Shown: positions 12,431 to 23,221, numbered from the stretch's first letter. The stretch is 64,000 bases of DNA from Anaeramoeba flamelloides (GCA_027625915.1 JANTQA010000047.1:19530001-19594000), one strand, 5' to 3'. The notes: generated from the letters alone by a model not told the origin. Program-made: numbers and translations.

Positions 12431-12462
<32 letters not shown>
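12431..12462 (+). repeat. A32 homopolymer
   Basis: An unbroken run of 32 A, about 80 bp beyond the stop codon of the RPAC2 gene. Many shorter A/T runs occur throughout. It may be a plain slippage tract. Confidence 0.9.
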
Positions 12463-12463
<1 letters not shown>

Positions 12464-12539
12464 AAAGAAAAATAAATTGAAAAAAAATTAAAGTCGAAAG
12501 AAAAAGCAATTTTCTAAAGAGGATTGTGACAATTGATTT

Positions 12540-12944
12540 TTAATCTATAATTGCTTTCATTTTCTTATATTCTTTTCTTAATTGGCGCTTGAGAGAAATT
12601 ACAAAAGGATCGACTTCTTCTTTTTGGATCCCCTTTTCTTCTTTGAATTTTTCTAATTTGTTTTTGAATTCATCTTGGATCGAATTGGTAACAAGACACA
12701 AACTTTCTAATGCTTGATCAAACCTTTCAATTGACGACTTTTGCTGTTGTGTTTGTACTCGTACGTTCACTTTAAATTCACTTGGATGTGGTACAGAATA
12801 TCCGACAAAATTTACATCATCATCATGTGCCAAGACATAACGAACAGTATTTGCGAGTGTGTGGCTTTCTTCATGAATTGTAAAAGTTGCGTTCCTGAGG
12901 TTCCCGTTTTTTGTTTGGATCTCCAATTTTTTTGATTTGTTCAT
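12540..12944 (-). CDS. RPC19: DNA-directed RNA polymerases I and III subunit RPAC2 (RPC19/AC19)
   Basis: 134 residues, intron-free, ATG at 12944. The core is the RNA polymerase alpha-like dimerisation fold of the Rpb11/AC19 family: TFTIHEESHTLANTVRYVL (about residues 20-38) followed by the diagnostic GYSVPHPSE and VNVRVQT segments, then a long C-terminal helix. GYSxPHPSE separates AC19 from its Pol II paralogue Rpb11. It pairs with RPAC1 (AC40) to start assembly of RNA polymerases I and III in the nucleus. Length and domain coverage are normal and nothing is missing. The C-terminus is Lys/Glu-rich. Neighbours are unrelated. Confidence 0.95.
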   Translation of the reverse strand: MNKSKKLEIQTKNGNLRNATFTIHEESHTLANTVRYVLAHDDDVNFVGYSVPHPSEFKVNVRVQTQQQKSSIERFDQALESLCLVTNSIQDEFKNKLEKFKEEKGIQKEEVDPFVISLKRQLRKEYKKMKAIID

Positions 12945-13984
12945 TTTGAGTTATGAAGAAAAGAACTAATAATAAAAAAATGTTTGTTTATGATTCTTGT
13001 TTCAGAAAACTACGTACTATCTGTTACCCTTAAACAACTTCTATTTTTCACACTAGAGTTATTGTCATAATTTCAAAACAGCTAAATCTTTCTTATTGGA
13101 TATTGAAAAACACCTTTTGTAAAAATAGTATGTTGTTTTGTTTCAATTTAATAGTCTTGTGGATCTTGAAAATCAAAATTGTACCAACCTCACAAGTTTT
13201 TATTGTTAAGGGAGTAGCCAAATCACTCCAGACATGAAAATTTAGATCCTCAATCAAATTAATAAATGTTTAAATACTCGTTCATATATTTATATACATT
13301 TGTCAAAATAAGAAGTGTAGAAAAGTTTAATTCCTGTTTCAAAATAAAAAGCGTGTTTTTTGGTGACGAAAAAAAAAGACATCAAAGGAAACAACCACCA
13401 ACCAACTCAACACTTGTGGTACAAAATTAATCTTTTGTTTTATTAATTTTTAATTTTTTACCTTTTTTTTACTGGTATTGGAATTATAAATGGGAAAAAT
13501 TTTCACTGAATTTTTAATTTACTTTTTCGTAACAAAGATACAAAACCACAAATTACAAAATACTGCTTACTTTATTGAAAACCCAATTTATTAAGAAGAA
13601 AAAATCATGACAAGGAAGTGAAAATATTATCCTATTTATTATTCAAATATGTGTATTTATAATTTTTATTTCATCAAACTAAATTGAGTTTAAAATACTT
13701 CTCATTACTGCAATTCAAAGGTTCTTTTTACTACTCTTTGAATTAGGAGTCATGGTTTTTGTCACTTCAAAACACTTTATTTAACAGATTTAGAGCTCTT
13801 GAGCACTTAACCCTAAACAATAAAATCCTAATACTTTCTTTCATTTCTTTTTTTTCTTTCTCTTTTTCTTTTCATGTTTTAAATAATTTTTTCGAATTAT
13901 TTTTTAAAGAAAAGATATCCTATGACTTATAATCTTGCCTAAATTATAGCTAAAATAATAAACTTTAAATACAATTTTAGAGTT

Positions 13985-14330
13985 TATGGGGGTATGGTAG
14001 AGTGCCTAGGTTTTTTTTTTTATTTGAGAAATAGAAATAAAATTTCAAAAATTTACTTTTTAATATCTAAAATTAAAAAAAAAAATAACGGTGGGTTTCA
14101 TGAGTTTTCTGTTTTTGTTTCGAAAAGTGTTCTAGGTTTTTTTGATGTTTTCTATTTTTATCTCGAAAATCGATCTATTTTATAAATAAACAGAAAACTC
14201 AAGAAAAATTAACGGGGTTTATTGATTTTTAAAATAAAAAGAAAACTCAAGAAATGCTTAATGTAATTTTTCAGAATTCAAAAGAATAGAGTAAAAAAAA
14301 CAAAATGGCAAAAAGGTGGTAATTTTGTTG
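13985..14330 (-). mobile_element. Multi-hairpin element, partial copy
   Basis: Begins with TATGGTAGAGTGCCTAGG, the inverted form of the end seen at 62430-62465, and continues with the family's repeated units (AAGTGTTCTAGGTTTTTTTG, CAGAAAACTCAAGAAA) in forward and inverted order. It ends near a TTCAGAATTCAAAAGAATAG block also found in the 34.6, 46.98 and 62.0 kb copies. Non-coding. Confidence 0.5.
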
Positions 14331-14799
14331 AATCACCTCTCTTCAATAATAAAAAAAATAAAAAGTATGTTTTTTTGTTATATAAGATCTTTACATCAAC
14401 CGATCAAGAAAACCAACAATAAACCAGAAATAAATAGAGTATTGGCTTCTTAAAGTTCCATTATTTAGAAAGAAATTCTAAAAATAAAGGATCTTATTAG
14501 AATATTTATCTCAAAAAAAGGAGTAAATTCTTGATATTTCGATTATTAAAAAAACAAAAAATTTCAAAAAATTTCAAAAAATCACGAAAAATTTTCGACT
14601 AATCCTTAAATTATTTAAAATTTACTGAAAATATCAAGGTGATATACTTACAAAAATGAATTGAACTTAAGTATACTATTGGTCAGTAAATTGGCTGTTA
14701 CATTGGAACAAGAAGAAAAAAAAGAACAGATTATATTTTGAAACACGGATTATAGTAGTTGTGCACCAATTATTTGGATCACCCTAGTATTGAAAAAAA

Positions 14800-15130
14800 T
14801 ACTGGGACGGAAAATAATCCCTGACAAGTTTTTTAATTGATAATATAAGCGAAATTGATGTGTAATAACTCTTTAATTTAAAATCAAATCCTATTTATAA
14901 ATAACCAATTTTTTTATGAGATTAGTAATAAACCTACCTAAAGTCCATCAAAGTTGGGTTTTCTCGAGAATACTGATTTAATTGTTTAAAGGCATAAGTA
15001 GATCTACCTTTTTTTGAAAAAACAATCGAGTTGATTGAAAGGTTTACTAGAGTTTGGAAAATGATATTTTTATTCTTGTTTTTTGATTGACTGAACAGTG
15101 TTTTGAACAAGTTTAATCTCAATTTATTTT
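14800..15130 (-). mobile_element. MITE-D, partial copy 3
   Basis: Matches 7800-8110 over most of its length in the same orientation, including AATAACCAATTTTTTTATGA and the CTTGTTTTTTGATTGA block, then stops before the far end. The frame at 14934-15122 lies wholly inside it and is rejected. Confidence 0.55.
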
Positions 15131-15352
15131 TATTTTTGATCTAACAGCCAATAAATATTCATAATTTGAATCATAAAATTAAATTTTAAAGGTTTTTGTT
15201 TTTCCTTTGATTAATTTAATACAATATAATCAGAAATCAATTGATTTTTTTTTTATTTCTTTTTCTGAAATAAATTCCAAAATATACATTTATTTTTTTG
15301 GCTAGTATGAGAGAAATATATACATGATTTGTCTAATCGCGAAAAAAGTGAT

Positions 15353-16507
15353 CTAATCTGTTCCACCACCCCATTGAGTTAAATTAATTTCTAACTCTTT
15401 CAATATTATTCTTGCTGTGTGGTGTTTGGCTTGGCTTTTTGATCCTTTTTCATTTCCAATATATGCTTGTGATAAATGAGGTAGTGTAATATAACATATA
15501 AACCCATACGCACCAGCACCAAATTTAACGATAGGTGCCTTAAAGCGTTTATATTTACAGAACTCATGAACAATTTGATATGGTGTTTTGTTAAATTCTA
15601 CGAGGGATTATGAAATAAAATAAAAAAAATATTATTAAAAAAAAAAGAAGGTTAAAAGTTGTCAGAAAAAAATACAAAATAAAATAAATTCTTTTTTGGT
15701 GGTTGTTTTTTGGATAAAATAGTAACTCCATTCACTTGTAACGTCATCGATTATAATATTACTCAAATGTTTTTTTCTAAGCATTTCAAAATGTTGTTTT
15801 TTTTTCTTTTTGAAATTTTTCCATCTATCTTCACTTTCTTGATATTTTTCATTGATTTTTTTTTTCTTGTCTTTCTTTTTCTTTTTCTCTTTCTCTTTCT
15901 CTTTCCCTTTTTCTTTTTCTTTCTTTTTGTCTTTATTTTCTATGAAACCTCCACTCTCTACTTCACCTTTTTGTTCTTTTTTTGTTTCTATTTTCCATTT
16001 TGTTTCCCAATTTATTTTTCGTTTTCTTTCTTTTTGTCTTTCCCAATCTTTCTCTTTCTCTTCCTCTCTTCCTCTTCCTCTTCCTCTCTCCACCCCTTGT
16101 ACCATTTTCCATCCTCTTTCACTGATATTTTTTGGAAAACTAACATAATTGTTCTGATCTGATTTTGGTTCTTGTTTGTTTGTATGGTGATTGCCCTTTG
16201 AAAGGTTTTTTTTTTTCAACGGTTTTTGTTTTTGTAAAAACCCAATCTGGTTTAATTTTTTTTCTTTTTGTTTTTCAAAGTCTATTTCTTTTTTTAATTC
16301 TTTTTCTTTATCTAATTCTTTTTCAAACTCAGCAATTATTTTTGTTTCTTTTTCAGTGTAATAATTCTTTTTCATTTTATTATCCTGATCTTGATCATTT
16401 TCTTTATTTATTATTTTTTCCTCTTCACTTTCGCTTTCAGTTTCATCAATAAATCTAATTTTCTGTTTTAATTCCTTTTGGCTGTTATCGGTTGTTTGTT
16501 GTAACAT
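15353..16507 (-). CDS. Double-stranded-RNA-binding protein, two exons
   Basis: Exon 1 (16507 to about 15727) starts with ATG and encodes a Lys/Glu-rich low-complexity stretch of about 230 residues with no fold visible. Exon 2 (15597-15353, 80 codons plus TAG) follows a clear acceptor (CCCTCGTAG) and encodes one dsRNA-binding domain: TPYQIVHEF (first helix), a beta region around KFGAGAYGFICYITL, then GSKSQAKHHTARIILKEL, the GSKK-AK-A second helix that contacts the RNA backbone. The donor is TGGA-GTTACT (15727) or ACAA-GTGAAT (15736). Both leave phase 1 and fit the acceptor, giving about 341 or 338 residues and an intron near 130-140 bp. The role is RNA binding; the specific pathway (RNA interference, editing, localisation) cannot be told. 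The domain is strong, the splice site less sure. Confidence 0.75.
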
Positions 16508-17390
16508 CTCACCAAGATTAATAAGGAAAAAAATGTTTATTTTTCGAGTTTTTTGATCACACTCTGGAAAGTTAAATAGTTCAAAATGGTTTCAAAAGAA
16601 AAATATTGCTTTTACAGACCACAATTATTGTTTTACAAAGTTGTGATGATTTTTAAACTTTCAGTTAAGTTCAGAATTCAAAATCGGTTAATTTTTGGTA
16701 TCAAACCTAAATGTCATTTAAGGGTTTAACTAAGAATGAAACAATCTTAGTTTTCGATACTCTGAGATAAAAGAGATGTAGATTGTGATTCGAACAAAAA
16801 AAATATATTATATATGAAAAGGAATTCTTCAAGAAAGGTTTGTTGATCTAATTCTCTAATTGAAAAATCTAATTTTATTGAATATAAAACCTCTGTACTT
16901 TTAGTAATCCTTTGACCCAATTCTTCTTTAAAACATGGTTGTTGAATGGGACAAAATGTTCTTGATCAGTAGTTTCATATGAAAGAATATTTTAATTTGG
17001 GATAAATCGAAAAAAAGGTTTTTAGATTTATTTGGTTCAATTTCACATTACCCTTTTTGTGACAAGGTACACATTTTGAATTTAGGATATTCTCATAAAA
17101 GTAATCATTTAATACACATTTTAATACGAGTTGTTGGATTTAATACTTGAAAAAAACAGTTGACAAAGAACAAGAATAAATTCGATCAAAAAGTAAAATT
17201 AAAAAAGTTTACTTATGGAAATTTCTTTTTTTTATTTGAACAGTTAAAGTCAGATTTTAGATAAAATTACCACAAAAAAAAAAAAAATTAAATTATTTAA
17301 GTAGGTCCACAAAATTTTGACTAAAAAGTTCATTTAAATATGATTTAAAATCATTTAACCATGAAACAAAATATGTATTATTTTGTACAT

Positions 17391-17610
17391 ATAAACTCCA
17401 TTTCAAAATCATTGGCACATTAAATATCAAATTTTGAAAATAAATATTTTTATAAATTGAAGTTATTTATTATAATAAAAAAATTACTATTTTAATATTC
17501 AGTTCTATACACTAGATATATTTGTTTTTTATCGTACAATATAATATAAAAAAAAGTAAAAAAAAAAAGTAAAAAAAAAATTGTCACATTAATTATGGAA
17601 TTTTGTGATT
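17391..17610 (+). repeat. Dispersed repeat, copy 1 of 3
   Basis: Starts ATAAACTCCATTTCAAAATC, then TTGGCACATTAAA and a TATTTTTATAAATTG block. Further copies are at about 48645-48840 (minus) and 56929-57150 (plus). The first 25 bases resemble the tip of MITE-A (TTCCAAAAATTTGGACAC), so these may be related Tc1-type families. Confidence 0.5.
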
Positions 17611-17651
17611 GGAATAAATTGAAATTGTTACATTTTTTAGATTTTTTGAAT

Positions 17652-17853
17652 TACATTCAGTTCCGATTTTAAGGCACAAACTTTCAACGAAATTTTTTGC
17701 ACAAAAAAATCTCAAATTAAGGCACAAAATTTGGATTTTTTTTTTTTTACAATTTATTTTTACTAGAATTTGAATTTTGTGCTTTAAAACGAGATTTTTA
17801 TTGTGCCTTAAATTTCGTTGAAAGTTTGTGACTTAAAAGTGGAACTGACTGTA
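17652..17853. mobile_element. MITE-B copy 1 (palindromic)
   Basis: About 200 bp, nearly palindromic. Ends read CATTCAGTTCCGATTTTAAG and, inverted, CAGTCAGTTCCACTTTTAAG. Inside, the units AAGGCACAAACTTTCAACG and AATCTCAAATTAAGGCACAA appear in both orientations around a short A/T loop. TA at the tips suggests Tc1/mariner-type insertion. Confidence 0.75.
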
Positions 17854-18156
17854 TAATATCTTCATAAAGTTCGACTAGTATCTCTTTAGTTCAATATTTG
17901 AAATCTTTTGGTAGAAATTTTCCACAATAACAAGTATTTAAAATGAGATCCTTTATTATTTTTTTTTCAATTGTTATGTTTTAAATTACAAAAAATTAAA
18001 TAAATAAATAATAATGCTTGTAAAAAGAAATTTTTTTTTTTTATTGGCTACACATATATTTAGATATTAGGATGCGTTGTTGATGAAATTTTTTTAGAGA
18101 ATATGACCATTTTGAAATTAGTACCCTTCTAACGGAAATTTTCCATTTTTTAAAAA

Positions 18157-18347
18157 GACAGTTCCATTTAAATACACAAACTTTTAAGAAAATTTAAGGC
18201 ACAAATAAATCTCAAATTAAGACACAAAATTCGTAATTTTTTTTTTATTCAAATTCTTTTACTAGAATATGATTTTTCTGCCTTAATTTAGATTTTTTTA
18301 CCTTAAATTTCGTCCAAATTTTGTGCCTTAATAGCGTAACTGGATAC
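18157..18347. mobile_element. MITE-B copy 2 (palindromic)
   Basis: Same architecture as 17652-17853, more diverged (GACAGTTCCATTTAAATACA at the left tip, GTGCCTTAATAGCGTAACTG at the right). The CTCAAATTAAGACACAAAAT unit is retained. Confidence 0.65.
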
Positions 18348-18491
18348 ACTTTATAAAACTATTAATTATAAATTGAGTCAAAATAATTGAAAAATAATAA
18401 AATTGAATTGTTCTCATTTCTCATTTTGAAATTGGTAATAGGTTTCTTGAAATAATTTTACTGTAAAGTAAGAGAAATCATTTTTTTTTTT

Positions 18492-18690
18492 TACAGTCAG
18501 TTTCACTTTTAAGGCACAAACTTTGAAGGTAATTTAAAGCAAAAAAAAATCTCAAATTAAAGCAAATTTTTTGGAATTTTCTTTTACACCAATTAATGTA
18601 CTATAATTTGAATTTTGTTTGATAATTTGAGATTTTTTTGTGCCTTAAATTTCGTTGAAAGTTTGTGCCTTAAAAGTGAAACTAACTGTA
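18492..18690. mobile_element. MITE-B copy 3 (palindromic)
   Basis: Best-preserved tips of the family: TACAGTCAGTTTCACTTTTA at the left and AAAAGTGAAACTAACTGTA at the right, an inverted match flanked by TA. Confidence 0.75.
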
Positions 18691-19042
18691 TTGTATCATT
18701 TTTCAAAATTATAGAAAACAAATACACCAGTTATCGAACCAAAATTACACAAAATACAATCTATTAAGTCAAAAAATAGATTTTTTTTTTCTATAGAAAT
18801 GAAATCAATTTTATTCTTTAATCGATAAGTAAAGATATTGTTATTGTATAATTTTTTTGAGAATTTTTCTTCGATATTTTAAATCCATATATAAGATATT
18901 CAAAAATACAAAATTTGAATCCAAAATGTTATTTCCCTATTTCCAACTTGTTAAACTTCTAATTTATTATATTTTTAATTCGTTGAAAGTTTTTTTTACT
19001 GTCTGAAAATTATCTTTATATTTTCCCCCTTTTTTATCTTAA

Positions 19043-19214
19043 GGGACTAATCTATATGAAATTTTTTTACCAAAATTTTAATAGAGATTGAAAAAACTTT
19101 TTTTGCCAATTACTTATACTTGAATAAACCTGTTTATTTTCAATATTAAACTTATTTCTAGATAAGAATCCTTCTTTAGAAATTGGTCTAAAAAAAATAA
19201 TAGATACTAGTCCC
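19043..19214. mobile_element. Short palindromic MITE with TTAA target site
   Basis: TTAA at 19039-19042 and 19215-19218 flank ends that read GGGACTAATC and, inverted, GGGACTAGTATC. The interior continues as an imperfect hairpin. A second copy is at 51755-51922. TTAA duplications are typical of piggyBac-type transposition, but no transposase is present, so the class is inference. The frame at 19067-19276 is rejected. Confidence 0.6.
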
Positions 19215-19746
19215 TTAAGGAAAAGAAAAGGATAGGAACCAATCCTAAAAATATTCCTAAATAACAAATTAGGCAAATTTTACAAAAAAATCTGAACATA
19301 TCTCATTCCTAATAGATTTTTTACTAAACAACTCATTCCCATATTAAGGTAGAATTTTCCATACATTCAAAAGAATTCACCAAAATCTTTAACTTCTTAA
19401 ATTGTATATTACCAGTTGAAAATTTAGATTTAAATTGATAAAATTTAAAAATAAAAACGATTTTTTTGAAGAGAGAAAAATTGTAAAAAAAATTCGAAAG
19501 ATCACCAAAAATTATTTTTTATTTACATTACAAAAAAAAAATTCGTTTAACAAAAAAACAAATATGCTAAAAAAATAATTTTTTTAAAGGCACAAATAAA
19601 AAGCAGTGTAAGTTGTTTAAATCCTTTTTTTTATTTTCTGGAGTTGTTAAATTTCTTTTTGAAATTAATTTTATCTATATAAAAATAATTTTTTTTTTTT
19701 TACAACTTTTTTCCAAGAATCCCCAAATTTTTAATTCAATTAGATT

Positions 19747-21060
19747 TCAATAAGAGCGAAATAAATCTCTATAGGCTCTATACAGAATAAAAATGAATGC
19801 CATGATATTAACAATATGTAAAATAAACAATGGTGCGAGAACTGCAAAAAAGTTATCAATTACAGAATAATCTAAATATATTGCATATAGGATTAAAAAG
19901 ATAATTATTGGTAATAAAACTAAACAGAGATACACTAAGCTAATTAAGCCAATATCATCTTCTTCGTCACTATCTTTTACCTTAATCATCACACACATTA
20001 TACATAATAAAAGTCCAAATGATATAAAGATAGGTAAAAACACAAGATACCATTTAACGGATATAACCCCATCAAGCTTAAAAGATGCCAATAATAACAC
20101 GATGAATACCCCACCCAGCAACAAAGCCGCCCAGAAATTATATAATATTGTTATGCGGTAGTATTTAATATCTCCTTTGCAGAGGCAAGTTATACAGACG
20201 AACGTTGACAATAGTATCAAAATGGATAAAACAATATATGTGGGGATCAATATTAAACCCCATTTTGTTTCAATTTTTTCATTTGATTTCAAAAAGATTA
20301 TAATAAAATTTATTATGTTGAAAATTATACATGAAGAATTTAAAACATTATTTTTCCATAATTGTTTGTACATAAATTTAATTTCTTTAATAATTAAAAC
20401 AAGTATCACTATAAATAATCCTATTATTATGGGCAATTGAACATAAAAAAGATCAATTGATTTTCCTTTCTTTTCCAGTCCCCACAAGATACAAAAAATT
20501 AACATTGGGAATCCGAGGAAAAAGATTAAACAAGAGAATACAAGAATTGCGCTACCTACCCTATAATCATTATCAATCCCAGTTTCTTTTTGGTCTTCCT
20601 GATAATTATGTATATGCTGCTCTAGTAATTTATATTGTAATTTGATTTGATCGATTTTTTCTGTGATTGATTTTTTTGGATCTTGCAATTTATCAATATA
20701 TTTTAATCTTATTTTTTTTGTGGTTAAAGGTAATTTTTGAGAACTATTATTATTTTTATCTAAATTTTTTTCATTTATTTTGGATTTTTTATCAAAAGAA
20801 ATATTTGAAGGCATAATTTTCAGAATTAGATTCGCCGGAACACCAAGTAAGGTATTATTTTGATTAAAAGAAGTAACATTTTGATAAAAAGTGATTGATT
20901 CCCAAGAATACATTTCTTGATTGTTCTTCGCTATTTGTCTCCATATTGATTGATTCTGAGAAGCATCTGATAATGTTTTACATGTTAAAACCACCCACCC
21001 TAATTTGATGGGCTGCAAATATTCCATAATCATCCAAAGTACTTTTGTTTTATTAGTCAT
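19747..21060 (-). CDS. F-box protein fused to multi-pass TMEM185/FXF-like membrane domain
   Basis: 437 residues from the ATG at 21060; the open frame continues upstream into a (TA)n tract but without ATG, so this start is preferred. Residues about 6-43 form an F-box-like motif (VLWMIMEYLQPIKL, then VLTCKTL and SIWRQIAK), which in other proteins binds Skp1 of SCF ubiquitin ligases. A low-complexity linker and a coiled stretch follow (about 85-165). The C-terminal 270 residues hold seven or eight hydrophobic helices with the repeated element K-W-x2-[IV]-x2-P (KWGLILIP, KWYLVFLP) typical of transmembrane Fragile-X-F/TMEM185 proteins, plus a short acidic loop (DSDEEDD). The pairing suggests a membrane-anchored SCF substrate receptor, which is inference. 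The N-terminal Leu-Pro of canonical F-boxes is absent, so a small upstream exon ending before GTACTTTGG is possible. Confidence 0.8.
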   Translation of the reverse strand: MTNKTKVLWMIMEYLQPIKLGWVVLTCKTLSDASQNQSIWRQIAKNNQEMYSWESITFYQNVTSFNQNNTLLGVPANLILKIMPSNISFDKKSKINEKNLDKNNNSSQKLPLTTKKIRLKYIDKLQDPKKSITEKIDQIKLQYKLLEQHIHNYQEDQKETGIDNDYRVGSAILVFSCLIFFLGFPMLIFCILWGLEKKGKSIDLFYVQLPIIIGLFIVILVLIIKEIKFMYKQLWKNNVLNSSCIIFNIINFIIIFLKSNEKIETKWGLILIPTYIVLSILILLSTFVCITCLCKGDIKYYRITILYNFWAALLLGGVFIVLLLASFKLDGVISVKWYLVFLPIFISFGLLLCIMCVMIKVKDSDEEDDIGLISLVYLCLVLLPIIIFLILYAIYLDYSVIDNFFAVLAPLFILHIVNIMAFIFILYRAYRDLFRSY

Positions 21061-21707
21061 ATAAATACAGATACATACACATGTATATATATATATATAT
21101 ATTTGAGGTAAGTTTGGCAAAAAATAAAAAAAAATTAAATTGATTGAAATTTAAAATTGATTTTATAAAGAAATTTGACAAATCCAGAAAATAAAAAAAA
21201 GGATTTAATTAACTTATATTTTTCATTTTTCTTCCAAAAAAAGCGCCTAATTTTTGATCATATATCTTTGATTAATTTTAATTTTTTTTAAAATTTCTGA
21301 AAAAAATAAAGTTTTAAAGACCAAGTTATGTACCAGTGATGTATATTAAACTTAAGATGTGAGAATAGGGTTCTATTACACTAGACACGTTATTTTTGAT
21401 TGTTTATCATTTTCTCATTTGGTTACAAAAACTTCAAAGATTCCAAAAACACAAAAAATCTGTAATTTTAATTAAAAATAGTGCTTAGGCTTTATCGAAA
21501 CACAAATCCTTTTCAAGAAATCATCTGACGGATTTCCATCTTTTTTACTATTATAAAAATCGAACCTGAATAGTAAAAAAAATAAAATTAGAAAAAATGA
21601 TAAGATCTAAGAAAATTGATAATATTGTTTTTGAAAAGAGGGATAAAACCTCATAGAAACGCTCCATTATCATTATAAAGTGAGTTAAAATTTTTTAAAA
21701 ATAGTTT

Positions 21708-22581
21708 ACTGTTGTGGAAAAAAATTGGGACACTGAAAAAAAGTGGGACACTTGTTTTGTCAAAAATTAAAAATTTAAATGTCAACATTAGTAAAACTGA
21801 TCAAAACCACCAGAATTTTTTGAAGATAATAAGAATACAAATGGGGATTAAAATCTTTTAAGAACTATAGTATCCTACTTATTTTACTGTGATTTCATTT
21901 TCTGCAAGATCGTTTAAAAAGAATGTCTTTAAAATCAAATTCTAATTATAGAACTAGTTCTTCATAGAAATGAAGAATTATCACTATTTTTTATCTTTTC
22001 CATTTTCAAATGTTATTTTAAAAAATTAGTATTTCTTGTGTTAGTTCTTTGAATTTTAAATCGATTCCTTTGGGCCTTTAATCTTTAATCTTGATATTCA
22101 ATGATATTTTTAAAAAAAAGTTTTCAGGTTCTATTAAGATTTACAATGAAAAATCGAAAAATCAGAAATTAGTGATTTTCGCAATTGCTTTATCTTCACG
22201 TGAATCGATTTTTTACTAAATAATCACAAAATAATTCAGATTAAATATTAAGGATTATCTCTGAAACTCGTAATTTGTCAGATATGAATTGTTCAAAAAA
22301 TACACTTTTTTACTCATTTTTGCCACTTTAAACAATCAAAAATAAAGAATTTGATTTTAAAGATATTCTAATTGAAGGATCTTGCGGAAATTGAAATGAA
22401 GAAAATCTCAGCTAGATACTATCCTTTTTTAAAAGGTTTTAACCCAATTTGGATTCTTATTAACTTCAAAAAATTCTGGTGGTTTTGATCAGTTTTACTA
22501 ATGTTGACAATTAAATTTTTAATTTTTGACAAAATAAGTGTCACACTTTTTTCAGTTGTCCAATTTTTTTCTTGCAACAGT
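21708..22581. mobile_element. Inverted element, arms about 250 bp
   Basis: Ends read ACTGTTGTGGAAAAAAATTG and, inverted, ACTGTTGCAAGAAAAAAATT. The arms then share GGGACAC-type repeats, TTTTGTCAAAAATTAAAAAT, CTGATCAAAACCACCAGAAT and an inner AATTTGATTTTAAAGATATTC block, so the inverted match is about 250 bp per side with a 370-bp centre. No open frame. Non-autonomous terminal-inverted-repeat or foldback element; superfamily unknown. Confidence 0.7.
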
Positions 22582-22698
22582 TAATAAATTTTCAAAATTT
22601 TTTGAATTTGAAAATTTTGGCTGATCAAATACATAATTGTCAGCTGGTATTTTCCACAACTGGTTTTCATCTATAAAGTTAAGTATTATCTAAATCGT

Positions 22699-23221
22699 AT
22701 TCCAAAAATTTGGACACGCCCAAAATCAAAAATAGGCAAAAAAAAAACTCAATTGATTTAATTTTTCCAAACTTTTATTAGAATCACATTTAAGTTGTAC
22801 AGAGTATTAAGTTTTCATAAGTAATCATTTATTTCTAAATAAAAGAAAAAAATATAAAATCTAAAAAATTAAAATTGGTTTGATCAAAATGATGAAAAGA
22901 GCAGAACAAAAAATGAATTGGTTAATTTTCAGAAATTTCACCAACAATTGTTGATGGATCAAATGAAAATATATAATCCACCAATTGTATGTGGATTTTT
23001 CTATTTAACCAACTCAACACTAACTTTCTATCAACCATTGAAAAAAAATTTCCTGATCTAACGAAATAGATTACGTAACTGAAAAAAAAAGAAATAAAAA
23101 CAAAACAAAAAAGACAAAAAATGAAATAGTTTGTAAAATAAAAATTATTTCAAAATTGAATGTAAAGTTTAGTACTGTTATTCTTTCAACGTTTTAACTG
23201 TGCCCAAATTTTGGAATTTAG
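22699..23221. mobile_element. MITE-A copy 1
   Basis: About 520 bp. Left tip TATTCCAAAAATTTGGACAC, right tip inverted as TAAATTCCAAAATTTGGGCA. Collinear with 52027-52554 and 58987-59688. The interior carries a stretch that reads open on the minus strand (about 22930-23045) with NRKIHIQLVD and STIVGEIS, a reading kept in copy 3. Tc1/mariner type is inferred from size and tip style. Confidence 0.7.

Larger units (their letters stand above)
7499..12539. other. 5 kb repeat-rich stretch without a firm gene
   Basis: Contains, in order, MITE-D (7790-8275), MITE-F (8369-8852), a foldback (9163-9456), a TA-flanked MITE (10798-11196), a repeat shared with 52990-53500 (11290-11840) and A-runs near 8873-8900 and 12431-12462. 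On the minus strand, 12024-12305 is somewhat less AT-rich and ends with a piece reading FVKTAEQIK followed by GTGAGT. It may be an exon but I could not place it in a family. Confidence 0.45.
12945..15352. other. 2.4 kb gene-free stretch
   Basis: Upstream region of RPAC2, then repeats. A multi-hairpin copy lies at 13985-14330 and a partial MITE-D at 14800-15130. At about 14753-14785 a sequence reading AGTTGTGCACCAATTATTTG looks like a Tc1-type transposon end, but no partner end was found. No coding frame looks real. Confidence 0.45.
16508..19746. other. 3.2 kb gene-free stretch rich in short elements
   Basis: Holds one copy of a repeat beginning ATAAACTCCATTTCAAAATC (17391), three MITE-B copies in 1 kb (17652, 18157, 18492) and a TTAA-flanked MITE (19043-19214). 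No coding sequence seen. It separates the convergently placed 3' end of the F-box gene from the start of the dsRNA-binding gene. Confidence 0.5.

Noticed and set aside
15710-16452. Long Phe/Leu/Ser-rich frames on the plus strand
   Set aside because: They are the complement of the Lys/Glu-rich exon of the dsRNA-binding gene; poly-Phe is what GAA/AAA repeats give on the other strand.
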